A DNA stretch of 64,000 bases, taken from assembly GCA_907165135.1 (NCBI GenBank), contig OU015569.1, forward strand, positions 9,858,501-9,922,500, in the 5' to 3' direction. The DNA comes from Oikopleura dioica (Eukaryota; Chordata; Appendicularia; Copelata; Oikopleuridae). Numbering within the stretch: the first letter of the stretch is position 1; each line of letters begins with the position of its first letter. The notes below the pieces were generated by a model. It saw only the letters and a program-made list of their open reading frames with translations, ran no database searches and was not told where the DNA came from. Made by a program: the position numbers and the translations under genes. Below are positions 46,461 through 58,665 of the stretch, in pieces.

Positions 46461-47402
46461 CTACTTTCGGAGAGTGATGTTGGGCACGGGAGCTTTTCTC
46501 CTGTCTTGGAGACTTTGATAGCGGCTAAATTGTTCTTTTAGACATTGTTGATTGAATTGCGCTTGGATTACCTGATTTTCTCTGGCTTCGAGACTGAATA
46601 AGGCTGCAGTTTTCGCTTCCAGGACTGAGACAGTCGTGCTTCCGTAACTCTCATCGGCCTGAATAAACTCTTACTCGAGCATTTCTTTATTTCTGATTAC
46701 GTCGGTCCAGTATCACCAAGAGGAACGACCTGGTCGCCGGAACTTTCTACATATGCTTTCTTGGAGACTTTTTCAACGTCTTTTTTATATCCTTCGAGAA
46801 ACTCTTCTGTCATCCGCAAGCTCCAGCGTTCTTTAGCGTCGGGTCGGAGCAATCCTCGCAGAAGAGAATCAAGACGAACATCGTAGATCGGTTTTGGAAG
46901 TTGGTAACAGAGTTTTTCCATCATCCCCAAATTGACATCAAAGTAGTTGATTCTTTCACCTCTTCGAGGCATCATTGGAAATTCCCCGAGTATCAGATAG
47001 TAAATGATTATTCCCACTTGCCAGGAATCAAGCATATCCGGCAGATAAGCTTCGCGTTTTAGTAATTGTGTGTCCCTTTAATCTTTATGATTCTCAATTA
47101 ATAACAAGAACCAGGTACCTAGACCATCCCCTGAGAACTTGGAGCATGTCTTCGCTGTCTGACATAAACTCATCTTCGTTGCGCATCGCAATAGAATATG
47201 GAGCAGACTTCAGTCGGACAGCAAGAGTAAAATCGCTTATTTTTACTTCATTTAGTGACCCATCTTTGAATTAATTTTAACACGAGGTAAAAATGATTTA
47301 GTCACCTATAAGTACGGAGTGGAGGTTTAGATTTCTATGGGAAATCTTTTGTTGATGGAGAAAAGTAACTGCTTTTGTAATCATAAGCATACATGGAAGC
47401 AT
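46461..47402 (-). CDS. Kinase C-lobe protein with degenerate catalytic motifs (pseudokinase)
   Basis: Reads from ATG 47402 (MLPCMLMITKAVTFLHQQ) straight into a catalytic-loop equivalent, ISHRNLNLHSVLI, where HRDLKPEN is expected: Asp is Asn and the loop Lys is Asn. The next exon has ISDFTLAVRLK in place of DFG. Then come LDSWQVGIIIYYLILGEFPM (helix F), an LLRGLLRPDAKERWSL segment like the kinase helix H-I region, and a helical tail. A GT-AG intron after SSGDQ joins a final exon ADESYGSTTVSVLEAKTAAL ending at TAG 46463-46461. No N-lobe (Gly loop, VAIK, helix C) exists in the 72 bp between this ATG and the NAXE stop. It is thus a C-lobe-only protein that cannot bind ATP normally. It follows NAXE in the same orientation. 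Confidence 0.65.
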
Positions 47403-47474
47403 AGCTTTCTTTATTCGAAACGCAGAGTCTTTTCAGGAATCATTAAATGCGAAATAATGTGCGACTGTTTTAAA

Positions 47475-48545
47475 CTATTCAAAAGTCATGTCAGCGAGAG
47501 AAAATTCAACAATCATCTCTTCATTTGGATACTCTGGAAGTTGAAGATTAAAGTCGTCCACGATACTTCGAGGGAGAAATCGTCCGCCAAGAAAATTTCT
47601 ACCTTTGAAATGTCGAATCGAAGGCTTTGGGGCTATTTTATTTAATAATCAACCTTTTTGAAAAAAATGTCCACCTGACAGAGAGATGAGAACTTGCGGA
47701 TTGATAGAATTTTCGTCGATCGGACCGAGATTCACATCCCAGCCAGATGGGGAGTCGACTGACAAGATAGGAGTGTCTGTCCAAGGAGTCTACATTATAT
47801 TCAACAACCAATTATTCGCGAAATATAAAGTCCCTTGCTCTGTTTTCGACAAATCGCTAATAATACGATCAAAAGGGGAACGAATTCCACCACTAGGATC
47901 AAAGCTGAATCCGAAAATAGAGTCCACAATTTGCGAATAGTTCTCGTACGCAGGAGGCTCATCTAGTACTCGAACTCCTGAACGGCTAGCAGCGTGAAAA
48001 AGATCTTGGTAGACTTGTTTCGCTGGTCTAATAAAAGAAAAATAAATGTCTTGGTTTGTCCAGAATATTGTACTGTTTAGGATATAGTAAGTCTGTTTGT
48101 CGTCCCATTTGAACCAAATGTCTAGCAGCAACTAGCCCGTCGCCACCGTTATTTCCAGGCCCAGCTTTCCGAGCTCACATATGGAAGAACCCGTGAATTT
48201 CACACCATCACAGTATGAAATTTACATGAACTCTGCCTATGACAAGAATACGTCCGGGAACGGATGTTCTCACAGCACATATGGCTACAGCCTCGCGACA
48301 CGTATCAACATAAAATATAGATCTATCCGATGACGCAATGAAATCAGCATGATGGACGCGCAAAGAGTTCAAAAAATGAACTTTTAAATTCTCATACTCG
48401 AAGGCTCACAATGTTGATACGCTAACTGACCAGCAAGCTCCATCAGAGCTTCCAGGGAAAATTTATATTCATTAAAGAGGCACTGATCAAGTTTATAGGC
48501 TGCCTCAGCTGTAATGGCTCTTATGAGTTTCCGGGAAGGATTCAT
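47475..48545 (-). CDS. NAXE: NAD(P)HX epimerase (YjeF N-terminal family)
   Basis: Interconverts R and S forms of hydrated NAD(P)H so that the dehydratase NAXD can repair them; the vertebrate protein is also called AIBP. ATG 48545 gives [20 protein letters not shown] and [18 protein letters not shown]. The nucleotide loop [20 protein letters not shown] follows. Next are [20 protein letters not shown] and the catalytic Asp in [16 protein letters not shown]. The end is [20 protein letters not shown] and [11 protein letters not shown] with TAG at 47477-47475. No mitochondrial presequence was seen. It starts only 31 bp after the stop of the preceding gene and lies 72 bp before the pseudokinase start, strong support for an operon. 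Confidence 0.93.
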
Positions 48546-48576
48546 TTAAGTCAGTCTGAAAGGGAAAAAAAGAAAA

Positions 48577-49053
48577 TTAAGTGATTCCGATTCCTTTAGG
48601 GTCGTTGAGTCTTTTACAGGTAGATATCAAATTGTAGTATACATCAAGGGTCTTGTACTGTGAAATAGGGCCGAGTTTGTTGCGTGGTAGGTGGATGGCT
48701 TCCAAAACTACGATGAGCTCGTTCTCTTCTTTATAAACTTCGATTAGCCTTTGAAATCTGGAATCACCAAGTGAAAGTGCTATTAAATTAGTTCAACAGC
48801 ATATAGCTGGATTAAGGGGGTCCGAGTGGTTTCTTAAAAAAACTGAAGCACCTATGCCTACAAGCTCCTGCAGTATGGAGGCCTCATTGATAAGTGCCTG
48901 GTTGCCTTTAACCCTTGCATCGGACTTGCCGCTGGTTTTCACTTTTCTGGCTTCGAAGTTTTGATGAGACGTTATTGATCGAACAAAGCATGTCGAGATG
49001 GTAAAATTTTTGAAAACAAGCTCCGACAATTGATCGCTGAACTGATATGTCAT
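48577..49053 (-). CDS. Small conserved-looking protein of unknown function
   Basis: Two exons. ATG 49053 (MTYQFSDQLSELVFKNFTIS) follows directly on TTTTTTAG, so a trans-splice acceptor may sit at the start codon itself. It continues ARVKGNQALINEASILQELV, then a GT-AG intron after GGCATAG, then LSLGDSRFQRLIEVYKEENE and LIVVLEAIHLPRNKLGPISQ. The stop is TAA at 48579-48577. About 135 residues of mixed helix and strand with no disorder, so probably a folded domain. No family was recognised. It lies 121 bp after POLQ and 31 bp before NAXE. Confidence 0.6.
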
Positions 49054-49173
49054 CTAAAAAAGGCATTTCAAAAAAGAGTCCATATGAATGTAGCAATGAA
49101 TTGTTATCTGTGTTAAAGTAATGAAAAAGAAGAAAATGAATAATGAGACATAAGTTGGACAATAATGAAGATT

Positions 49174-52100
49174 TCAGCGAAGTCGATCCCAGGAAAGCCC
49201 CTTTTTTACTTTCACGTCGAACCTTACTGGAAACTTGCCTTCTAGAGGAAGCATGTTGCAAAGTATCTCTACAATAAACTTTGCAAAACAAAAGATCAAA
49301 TTGAAGTCGATACCTTCTAACACATCCTTATCTTTCTCCTCAACTTCGAACAAAAGCTCATCGTGAATTTGCAACACAAGCTTGGCATCTATACCAGTTT
49401 CTCTTATCTTTCTTGCGGCTTTGACTGTTCCCATTTTGACAATATCGGCAGCTGATCCTTGAATTTTCGTATTCACCGCTAAATTAAATGTAGAATCTTG
49501 CTTTTGAGAGATTTGCTCTTTTACCGACTCGAGCTGCGCGGGAAGAATAGTTTTCGAACGAACGCCTGCGCCCAATCAATGTTTCAGTGTAGAGATTGCT
49601 CTCTGCGTTTTTGTTGACTTGTTCGAGAAAAGCATGCATTACAGGATAGGAACCAAGGAACTCTGATGATAATTTCTCAGCTTCTTCAACGGTGACGCCA
49701 AGTTGTTGACTAAAGAGGAAATTTAGCACGCGTGGCGATGGACTCACTTACCCCAAAGTTTTATTCCCCATTCCATAAATGATGCCGTACACAAGAGCCT
49801 TCACTTGAGTTCGTTGCTCAACTGATATCCTCTCTCTCTTCAACCATTTTCTTCCTATGCTAACAAAGGGATCCTCGTGATCAACGAAGGATGTGCGTAG
49901 TCCTTCGTCTCCGGAAAGCAGTGCCAAGACGCGCAATTCCAGCTGAAGAAAAATAAATTATCATTTTGATTGATAATTCAATCTCATGATACCTGTCTAT
50001 AATCTACTGAGATGAAAATGTAGTTTGGGTTTGTTCTGAAACAGTTTCGAACTTTGATGACCTTCCCACAGCATTCGAATTCGTTTTGGACCATCTGCAA
50101 CGAAGGATTGTCCATTGAGATACGACCAGTTCGATTAATTAGCACGGGAGTAGAATAAATACGGTTATCTTTGCTCGCATTTTTATACGACAAGAGATCA
50201 GAAAATGCTTTTGTCGCTTTGCGGAATTGAATGAGCGGTTTTATACGAGGTTCATCTTCCACCAACACTTCCAGGACTTCCTTACTCACAGAATTAGACA
50301 ACTTTCCTTCTACAGGTTCGCATTTCAAGAAATCGTAGACGTATTGCCGCTGATCTGGAAGATGTTTGAAATTCAGAGAATCCCGTTGCTTTCCTTTTGG
50401 CGCTTCTTTTTTCATTTTATTCGCAAGTCGATCAATTAATGTTGTCAAAGACTTGATCGTTTTCTCTGAAGCAGATTCGGAAAATGGCATTCCATTCTCT
50501 GACATCTGATATATAACTTCGGCGTGCTCCATTTCTATGTTAAATCTTTCAAGAAGATTCCGGTCCTCTAGAAGTTTTTGACTCCGAGATACGATCGTCG
50601 AAGAGCAGAAACAATCAAACCGGGCTCCCCATTGTCGAAGGTGGTTCTTTCCTTCTTCCGAATGTAACCCTTCGACAAAGCATATTCCTTTAGAGTTATA
50701 GGTTCGTCTCCTTTCCCTATCGCCGCTGAAGAGTCTTCAAAGCAAATGGCCTGACGGACATCGAAGAATCTCTTGGTTGGTAATTGTATTATGTTCATTT
50801 GTTTGAGCGCCCTCTTTACTTCAATGAAATTCCAACAAACAATTAGCTTTGCAGCAACAAGAATATTTGATATTGACACTGAATCCAGATTCAACTCATA
50901 CACAAGTCCTGTTGTCGATTCTGGCGTACAGAGATAGAGCTTATTGGCGATAACTTTTATTGCAATGCTCTTATGCTTAGAAATATACTTTCCAAGACGT
51001 ACTGCATCTTCTTCTAATGATGTTGGGCGCAAGCGGGTTAGGGGTTGCTTGGGTTTATTGGTTGTAGTTTGTGTCTCATCTTCATCATCAGATGCTGGTG
51101 GCTAAAAATGAGATCTAACTTGAGTTAGTTAAAAAAATAGCACCTTGGGGGTAATAGGCCATTTCTTTATGAAGCTTGGAGTATCAGTCGGCTCCTCAAA
51201 AAGACGTGTCCTTTTGGGCGTTCTTGGCAGATTGACATTAGTAAGGCCATTTTTATTTCTCGGTGAAAGATTTGTGAGTACAGTGTCCATTCGAATGAGA
51301 GACTTTTGAGGTGTGATCGATTTTTTACTTTTTGATTTTGAATCTGGCGTTGTCGGTAAGACTTGATTCTTATTCTTAGATATTGGCGAGTTTCTTTTGA
51401 TTGCACTTTCATTGGTTTCTGTAATTGGTTCCGTTCTTTCTACTTTGGACTTTGAAGAATGTGGGTTTTCTGTTGGAGGTGACTTTGATTCATTTTTATT
51501 TCCCATAACACTGGTGAAAGCTTCTGACGGAAGTGATTCGCTAAATGTTTCTTCTGAACTTTTTTGATTATCTTTAACTGGGCTTGACTTTGCTATATGT
51601 GTAGAGCTTTCATCTGCTTTTTCGGGAATATGAAATGTTTTAAGTTCTTCGAAGGCGATAGATTCGTCAAAAATTTCTTCTTTTGCAGGAGAACTGGCCT
51701 CTTTTTGGGCAACAGACTCAATCGGAGCTTCTTTTTCCGAACTCTTTATTTCAGTTGATAAACTTGCGTCTTTTTTCCTTCCTACTGGAGATGAACCGGT
51801 TACCATTGGTTCTAGGTCAAGGGTGTCAACAGTAAGTGGCTCGGCAAAGGTCTCATCGCTGTCTGGTGATGATTTCTCAGGGTCTACTGTAGTTTTAATC
51901 AATTGCTTCCCTTCTTCAGCTTTTTTCTCTTCGGGGTCTGGGTTTTGATCGATTTCGGTGATAATAGTTGCTACTTGAGAGTCAATTTGATCCGGAGGTT
52001 TTGTACATGTGTCCCAGACTGAGCTCTTCATAAACTCAGCAATACTTTCATCAACACTGGTGGATGACTCCTGGGATGCACTTGGACTCCTCTTCCCATC

Positions 52101-55100
52101 TTTCACGTTCAAATCAGCATTATCCAAAGATTCTTCGAACGTCGGCTCAACTTCGTGCTCTTCGACAGGCTTATGATCAATTCTCATCTTTTTCGATGTG
52201 GATGGTTCACTGTCAGGGCAGTGTGAATCGAAATCTGCTGATTCTTGACATTCGTCTTCAAACAATGTTTCAGAATGTTGTTCAGAATCGCCACCCGATG
52301 ATCGACGCCTCTTCAAGCGAATGCTTGAAAAAGTACTGATTTCAGTTTGGTCGGATTCTGGACTTTCTCGTCTTTCTTGCTCTGTCTTCTTTTCAACTGG
52401 GAATAGCTCTTGAGACTCATCTTCTTCTGAAGTCATCCCTGCATCTGGTAGAGGTGAATGATCTGATCTCGGCGAGGCGTTGAAGTAAGCAGCAAGAGAA
52501 TCGTTTAGACTTTCCATCATTGAGGCATCATTCGGATCGGGCATGAATTGAGAACTTGCGTGATTGTCGATCTCGGGCAGGTGGCTTTGCGTTTTCGGGC
52601 CTGGTTCATCGATCAAGGACCTCGAATCAGAAAAGGCAGCTTCGATGACAGTATCTGTTTTCGATGTTTCAGTTTTCTTGCTAATAGGTGATAACGTAGC
52701 TTCGCATACAATTGATTTAGCTGTTCCGTCAAGTTTTGTCATATTGTCGAAAGTATTTTGACTGAGAATATGCGAGTCTTCTTCACTTTCTGGCTCGTCC
52801 AAAATAGTTTCAGTCCCGATAATCGAGAAGCTTTCTCTTTTGACCATTTCCGCTGCTTCTTGAAATGGCATAGGCATATTTATTCCTTGAAGAACAACCA
52901 TTCCACGGCTCTCTATGATTTCATTCGAAAGCTCATTTTCGCCTGTTTGAGGCTTAGAGGAGATGAATCGTTCCATTTGTTTGAAGGCTTCTACTATCTC
53001 GGAAGTGTCAGCTTTGACAATATGCTTCAGTCGTTTGAATCCGAGCTTGTAAAACTGGCGCGCTCGTCGGGCAGATATGAATGGGCATCTCACAAGATCA
53101 AGCAGTTCTCTATGAACGCCAGCTTCAATTTGATTCTGAAATGTCGCCAGAAGATTTCGTAAGTGGTGCCATCCGAGCTTTTCGCAGAATATAGTAATCA
53201 TTCCAGCATATTGCGATGCAGAGATTTGGAGCGACTGGAGCGTTCCTCGAGGTACTTGATATCTTTCAGACACAATTTCGATCGGGATCTCGTTGATAAG
53301 GTCGAAGATTCCAAGCGCTCTATAGAATCGCGAGACGATTTGAAGTTTTCTGTATCCTAATTTATCCATTTTTCGAGGCATTCCATGTCTAGCAATTTTT
53401 CGCACAAGGCCAATGTCAACTTGGCATTTACTCGCTACATCGAGTGCAGTAGAATCCAAGTTGTCAAATAATTTGCTTACAGTTGCAAAGTTGAGGCTAG
53501 TTTCTTGGATTGGTGTGCACAAGTAAACTAGATGAAGATCAGTCGTAAGATTCAAAGACCTTGCAGCTGAAGATAAATCGTCAAATACGGATAGAGCTGT
53601 CATCGGAGGCATTCCAGCACCTACAGCTGCTTCTCCAAGCTTTGTTATCTCAATTTCCGATTCTCCGACTATGGTGATGAATTCATTCTCCTTCAGCCAG
53701 CCGTAAGTATCTTTGAGCAGCTTATCTTTTCCGGAAAGGTCTTCAAGTTGATGATTGTATAATGTTGAAGATATGAAATCTTCTATTTCTTTTACCGTAA
53801 CTGTCGTTTTGTCAGTGGTTGCTATCTGCTCCAAGATCGCTCTTTGAATCTGTGTTCGATCGAGTTGAGAGAGAATCATTTCAGCCTTATTTGCAATGAG
53901 TTGTCTGGCATCTTTTTGTGCGCTTGGCGAATTGGGACACATAAGAACTGCGTGACCTGCCTCATCAATTCCTTTTCTTCCTGCTCTCCCGCACATCTGC
54001 TGAAAAACACGCGCTTTGATCAACTGTTTTTGGAAGCCATAGGGACTTCTGATAATAACCATTCGAGCGGGCAGATTGACACCGGCTGAGAGCGTAGTTG
54101 TCGCCATTAGAATTCTCACGACGCCAGCTCGGAAGCCCTCTTCGACAACAGACCTTTCTTCAGTTGTCAATCCAGCATGATGGAAACAGATTCCCGCTTT
54201 CACATTTGAATACATACTGCTGTCGGGCCAAATCCGCGCTTCAATCAGAACTTCCCGAAACTCTTCGAATTTATCCGAATGAAATACGTCCGAACGCTTG
54301 GGAATGAGGGCAGTATGCTCAACAAGAGTCTTCACCATCTTTTCGCACCAATCTTTTGTCGGACAAAAAACCATGGCTTGATGACCTTGCAGAATTGTTT
54401 TCAGCAGAAGAGAAAGTATCGCCTTCTGCTCTTGATCCCTAGGCGGTGCCTGTCCCAAGTCGATAGGAAGATCGACTGAGGATAACCGTTTGAGCCTCGC
54501 GCCAGACACCTCCCAAAGTTGACTTTTGTAGCAAAGATTCACTTCGAGAGGAATTGGACGGAAACTCGTCTCGTACTCGACGGCTCTCAGCCATCGCGCG
54601 ATCTGACTGAGATTAGGAATCGTCGCAGACATACCAACAATTTGAACATTTCCCCAAGTCAAAGCTTTTGTGCAGACAAGTTCAAGAATAAAGCCTCTCC
54701 CGCTTTCCCCAAGTAAGTGAATTTCATCTAGGAAGATTGCGCCAAGGGAATCGATCATCTCATTCAGCTTCAAATAGTTGATAATAGAATTGGCCTTTTC
54801 AATTGTGCACACGAGGATGTCATTTTTTCTATGCCGCCCGTCGGGTTATTACCTCCAGCGAAGAGGCCAATGCGTATTTTTGAGTCTTGAAAAATCTCAC
54901 GGAATGAAAAGTACTTTTCTCTTGCTATCGCGACGAAAGGAAAGACAACAATAACCTTCTTCCTCTCCGCGGTTCTCCGTGCGATAAGTATTTCGGATAC
55001 AAGTGTTTTACCAGAAGAAGTCGGCCCGGAGTAGATGAGATTGCGGCTTCCATTGAGGACTCCCTCGAGACTGAGTACTTCGTTTTGCCATTCGAACAAA

Positions 55101-55162
55101 CTCCCTCTGCTCTGGAAATGCTTGGCCAACTCATTTGGCAATCCATAGAAACTATCATTCAT
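49174..55162 (-). CDS. POLQ: DNA polymerase theta (helicase and polymerase domains)
   Basis: Drives microhomology-mediated end joining. ATG 55162 starts MNDSFYGLPNELAKHFQSRG. The helicase has Walker A GPTSSGKT (residues 46-53), FLDEIHLLGESGRG (motif II), GMSATIPNLSQIARWLR, the motif V/VI region MCGRAGRKGIDEAGHAVLM and a HEL308-like C-terminal helicase part. A long Ser/Glu-rich disordered centre (51160-52750) holds many SP sites. The A-family polymerase follows: a degenerate exonuclease-like part, motif A in FISVDYRQ then LELRVLALLSGDEGL, motif B in LVYGIIYGMGNKTLG, and motif C in VLQIHDELLFEV. TGA is at 49176-49174. Both enzymatic halves look complete. About 1850 residues with few introns in the helicase/centre (one exon spans over 3.6 kb, unusual here). 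It lies 183 bp after NEDD8. Confidence 0.96.
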
Positions 55163-55344
55163 GAGAAATAGCTACATCATCTAAAAAGTTCCTGGTTGAA
55201 ATACTGTAGTGTTGTTCCCAAAGTTTAACGGCAATTTGAATATTGAGAGAGTTAAATTTGAGTAAGGTGAACTTTAAAGGCAGTCGGGATGTGACTGAAG
55301 AGAGTGATTTGTTAGCTCTTGACGGACATGTTAGATGTAGCAGC

Positions 55345-55621
55345 TCAAAAACCACCGCGGAGGGCGAGGACCAAGTGGAGAACGGAGCCGGCCATGATTT
55401 TATACTCGGAGACCTTTTTATCGTCTGACAGCTGCTTTCCGGAAAAAATAAGTCGCTGCTGGGCGGGGGGAATACCTTCTTTCTCTTCCACGCGCTCTGA
55501 AATTCGATTCAACCTTTAGTAACCTGAAATAGACGGTACCCTTGATTCTCTCGATTTTGTCAGACACTTCGATGTCGATTTCGATTTCTTTTCCAGTGAG
55601 AGTTTTTACTTTGATTTGCAT
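55345..55621 (-). CDS. NEDD8: NEDD8 ubiquitin-like protein
   Basis: Conjugated to cullins to activate cullin-RING ubiquitin ligases. ATG 55621 gives [20 protein letters not shown] and DKIERIK. After one short intron it continues [39 protein letters not shown] and [11 protein letters not shown]. Ala in LALRGG (position 72) is the residue that separates NEDD8 from ubiquitin (Arg), so the call is specific. The precursor has a single Phe after Gly-Gly, so one residue must be trimmed by a protease before use. TGA is at 55347-55345. It lies 136 bp after the first MRG gene and 183 bp before POLQ, same strand. Confidence 0.95.
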
Positions 55622-55756
55622 TCTAAAAAAGAGTAATTGGCAACATCTGGTTTGAATAAGTGAAGTTTATCAGGAGATCATGGAAAATTTAGGGAAGATA
55701 AATGAGGTGTCGGTGTTTCGTGAATTGTGTTTCTAACTGAGCAAAACTGATTCAAG

Positions 55757-57130
55757 CTAGAGTCGTCGATGGTATTCCGGGGCAGTTTCGACGTACTCTT
55801 CAATCTTGTGCCAAATTTCAAAATTTTTAGCCAAGTAATTGGCCAGTCGTTGAATTTTCTTGCAGTAAAATTCGAGCTCCTCCTCATCTACTTCGTCGAC
55901 TAGCTCTTTAAACCTTTCGTTGATGGTGACGATCGAGCGCACCATATGATTATATCCGAAAAGATCACACGGCTGTTCTGCGTTTCTTGGTATTTCTTCG
56001 CCGCTTTCATCTTCTTCCCGGACGCTCTTGAGGTAATCTGCATATTGCGGTCGCTTGAAACATTTTAGAGATCCGGAGTAACGATCAGCCGACTTACCTC
56101 GAATTTATAGAGCAAAAAGGCTCCTAAGGCTGTGTTGAAGTAGTCTTCATAGCCTTCCAGTTCTTCGGCATCGAGGTTCTTTTCTTCCTTGTACGAGCGA
56201 AGGATATCGCGGCAGGTGATTTTATGAGGCAGTGGAATCAATTTCCGCTGCCTGTTAATCAACTCGTCATCGTCCTTCAGTGTCCGCACCAAAAGAGGGG
56301 AAAGAAGAATTTCAGTCATAAACCTAAAGAGCCTAATTTATCGTGGAAGAATTCATTTGTATACCTTCGTTTTCGGTTGGGTTTCGGGAGTTCGGCGAGC
56401 TGTCGATCCAACATTCCAAGATATCGCTCTCTTTCTTTCTCTTTATCTAGCCGTCCTTGTTCAAGCGGAGTGAGACTCCTAGTAGGTACATCTTCATGGG
56501 ACTTTGCTTTCCTCGGAGCAGGAGTCTCGTGTTCTGATTTTGTCCTCCTCCTCGTCACCTCTTCTTGGGATCTAGTTTTCTTCGCTGGGTTAACTCTCCT
56601 TCGTGAGTTTGTTCTACTGGGAGCCTTTCTTTTTCTTTCAGAAGGAACAGGAGAAGGCTTCCTCATGAGCTCACTTTGGTTCGAGAAAAAAGTCTCGATT
56701 CTTTCTTGGTCGAGGCGGGGGTCATTATCATCAATCCATTCGTCGTAGATTTTACTCCATCCAGAAAAGTGAATCAAATACATCCACGCATCTCTTAAAA
56801 TAGAGCATAAGAGTTGAGAATAATATAAAGAAACTCACTCTGATTCGCAATGATCGACATCGAGGCACTTTGCCTCATAAAGCTGGTCACCATCAATACA
56901 CTGTAACTTATCGCCTTTCGCGTATCGAGGCTAAACAATCATAGATAATAAACATTCTCTTTAGAAGATAAGAAACTTACACTTCCAGAAATGTGATTTT
57001 CTTTACGTTTCTTCGGCGAGGGAGTTTTTATCGTAGAGCATTGGGAGTCTGTGTCAGTCTGTGTGTAGTCAGTATCTGTTTCTGTTTGAGTGTCTGTTTC
57101 TGTTTGAGTGTCTGTTTCTGAGTCTGACAT
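55757..57130 (-). CDS. MRG15-like chromatin protein, copy 1
   Basis: MRG15/MORF4L1 links methylated H3K36 to acetyltransferase and deacetylase complexes. ATG 57130 opens an acidic repeat (SDSETDTQTETDTQTETDTD), then a Lys-rich patch. The chromo-barrel-like domain has RYAKGDKLQCIDGDQLYEAK and YLIHFSGWSKIYDEWIDDND. An Arg/Ser-rich linker precedes the MRG domain: LVRTLKDDDELINRQRKLIP, LPHKITCRDILRSYKEEKN, FNTALGAFLLYKFE then RPQYADYLK, and the end YVETAPEYHRRL with TAG at 55759-55757. The chromo aromatic residues Trp-Trp are present. It is the second of two tandem MRG genes; divergence between the copies is large. Confidence 0.9.
57054..57125 (-). repeat. Short tandem repeat within coding exon 1
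   Basis: CTGTTTCTGTTTGAGTGT-type units (18 bp, about 3 copies on the + strand) encode the alternating Thr/Asp/Glu repeat at the N terminus of MRG copy 1. It may vary in length between individuals. Confidence 0.65.
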
Positions 57131-57430
57131 GCTTTCTAAACTGAGTCAGATTAGATAGCTCGTTCATGTTCAAGTTAGATTGTTACGAAAAAGTTACAGT
57201 GACAAGGTAAGCATGGGACGTACAGAAATTTCGAAGAAGAGTTTCTAGATAAGTCAAAAAATAAGTTAAAAGAGGGAAATAAAAAGCGATAAGAAAATAG
57301 TCTAAATGAGAGTCTGAACTCATTGTAGACACGGAAAAGGAACTTTTAGAGAAGATATCAGTTAAGTGAAGATAAGAATAAAAAACATACGTATAAGGCT
57401 AGATTATTAATTAAAACGTTAGGCCAGACG

Positions 57431-58606
57431 TCACCAAATAACTTGCGCCCGGCGATGATACTCTGGTGGAGTATTTTCGTAGTCTTGAACCGAGTAGAGT
57501 GTTTCAAGCTCGTCGACTAAGTAATCCGCGAGTTTCTGAATTATGTCGACTGATTTCTTGATCGTTTCGAAATCGGCCGGCAACTCGCACATTTCTTCAT
57601 TTAGATAGGCAACATATCGCACAAGATGGATAAAGCCGAATACGCGAACAGGCCGGGCAGCTGCTGCGGGATAATGGAGTCCGTTTTCTTCTGACGTGCG
57701 ATACTTCGATAAGTAGTCAGCAAATGCCGGTCGCTAGTCAGATAGTACTTTAATACTTGCTGCTAAATAAAATGTACCTCAAATTTATACAGCAATTTAC
57801 AGCCCACCAATGTATTAAAGAATGAAATCATTCCTTCTATCAGCTCATTTTCAATAGAATGCGTCTGCTGGAACTTCTTCAGTATACATTCTACTGTTGT
57901 TTCATGCGGCAAAGAAATGAGCTTTCTTTGTCGAATTATAAACTCTTGGTCATCCACAAGCACTTTTGCCAGTTCATGCGGAAAATGAATCTAAATTTTG
58001 TAAAGAATAGAGTTCGAGAAAACATATGACTCATATGATATGAGTTACCTGTAATCTATACCGTCGTTCGTATTCTGATGTGAAGTATACTTTTGCCGCC
58101 GCTTTAGTTTTGGTAGCTTTTGCCTTTCGTTTTTCTCGAGGTTTTCGATCAGTAGATTTAACCTTCTCGGGTCTCTTTGCTTCTGGCAAAGGGCCCGTGT
58201 GTTCGCTGCCTTGGCGGAGCAAGGCCGATTGAATTTTCATCGGGTTCAGTCGAGCATCATCGTCAAACATCCACTCGTCGTAGGTCTTGCTCCAGCCGTT
58301 GTAGTGGATCAGATAACTCCACTGACTCCCGTCGTGATCTATCTCCAAACATTTAGCAGCATAGACTTCCTCGCCGTCCAAGCACTTCAAACTCTCCCCT
58401 TTTTGGAATCTGGGCTAAAAGATAAAAATAATGATTAATCGTCTTACATAATTTAATTAATTTACTTTTAATATGTCTTTAACTGCCGCCTCGGTGGCTT
58501 GACGTTTGTGACCGCCTATTCGCTCAACTAGTGAAGGAACAGGATCTGAAGGTCTTCGAATGTCCATATCATAGCTGTCGTCGATGAGAAACTCTTCGTC
58601 CGACAT
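57431..58606 (-). CDS. MRG15-like chromatin protein, copy 2
   Basis: Same architecture as the adjacent copy. ATG 58606 gives MSDEEFLIDDSYDMDIRRPS. The chromo-barrel-like domain has RFQKGESLKCLDGEEVYAAK and YLIHYNGWSKTYDEWMFDDD. A Lys-rich linker follows, then the MRG domain with KVLVDDQEFIIRQRKLISLP, FFNTLVGCKLLYKFE then RPAFADYLSKYRTS, VFGFIHLVRYVAYLNEEM and the end YENTPPEYHRRAQVIW. TGA is at 57433-57431. Intron positions match those of copy 1, as expected from tandem duplication. It starts 60 bp after the stop of the upstream helicase-like gene and ends 300 bp before copy 1. Confidence 0.9.
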
Positions 58607-58665
58607 TCCATTAGTATCGAAACTATTCTAATCTTAACACACGTCTTTAGGTATCTTTGATTTAG

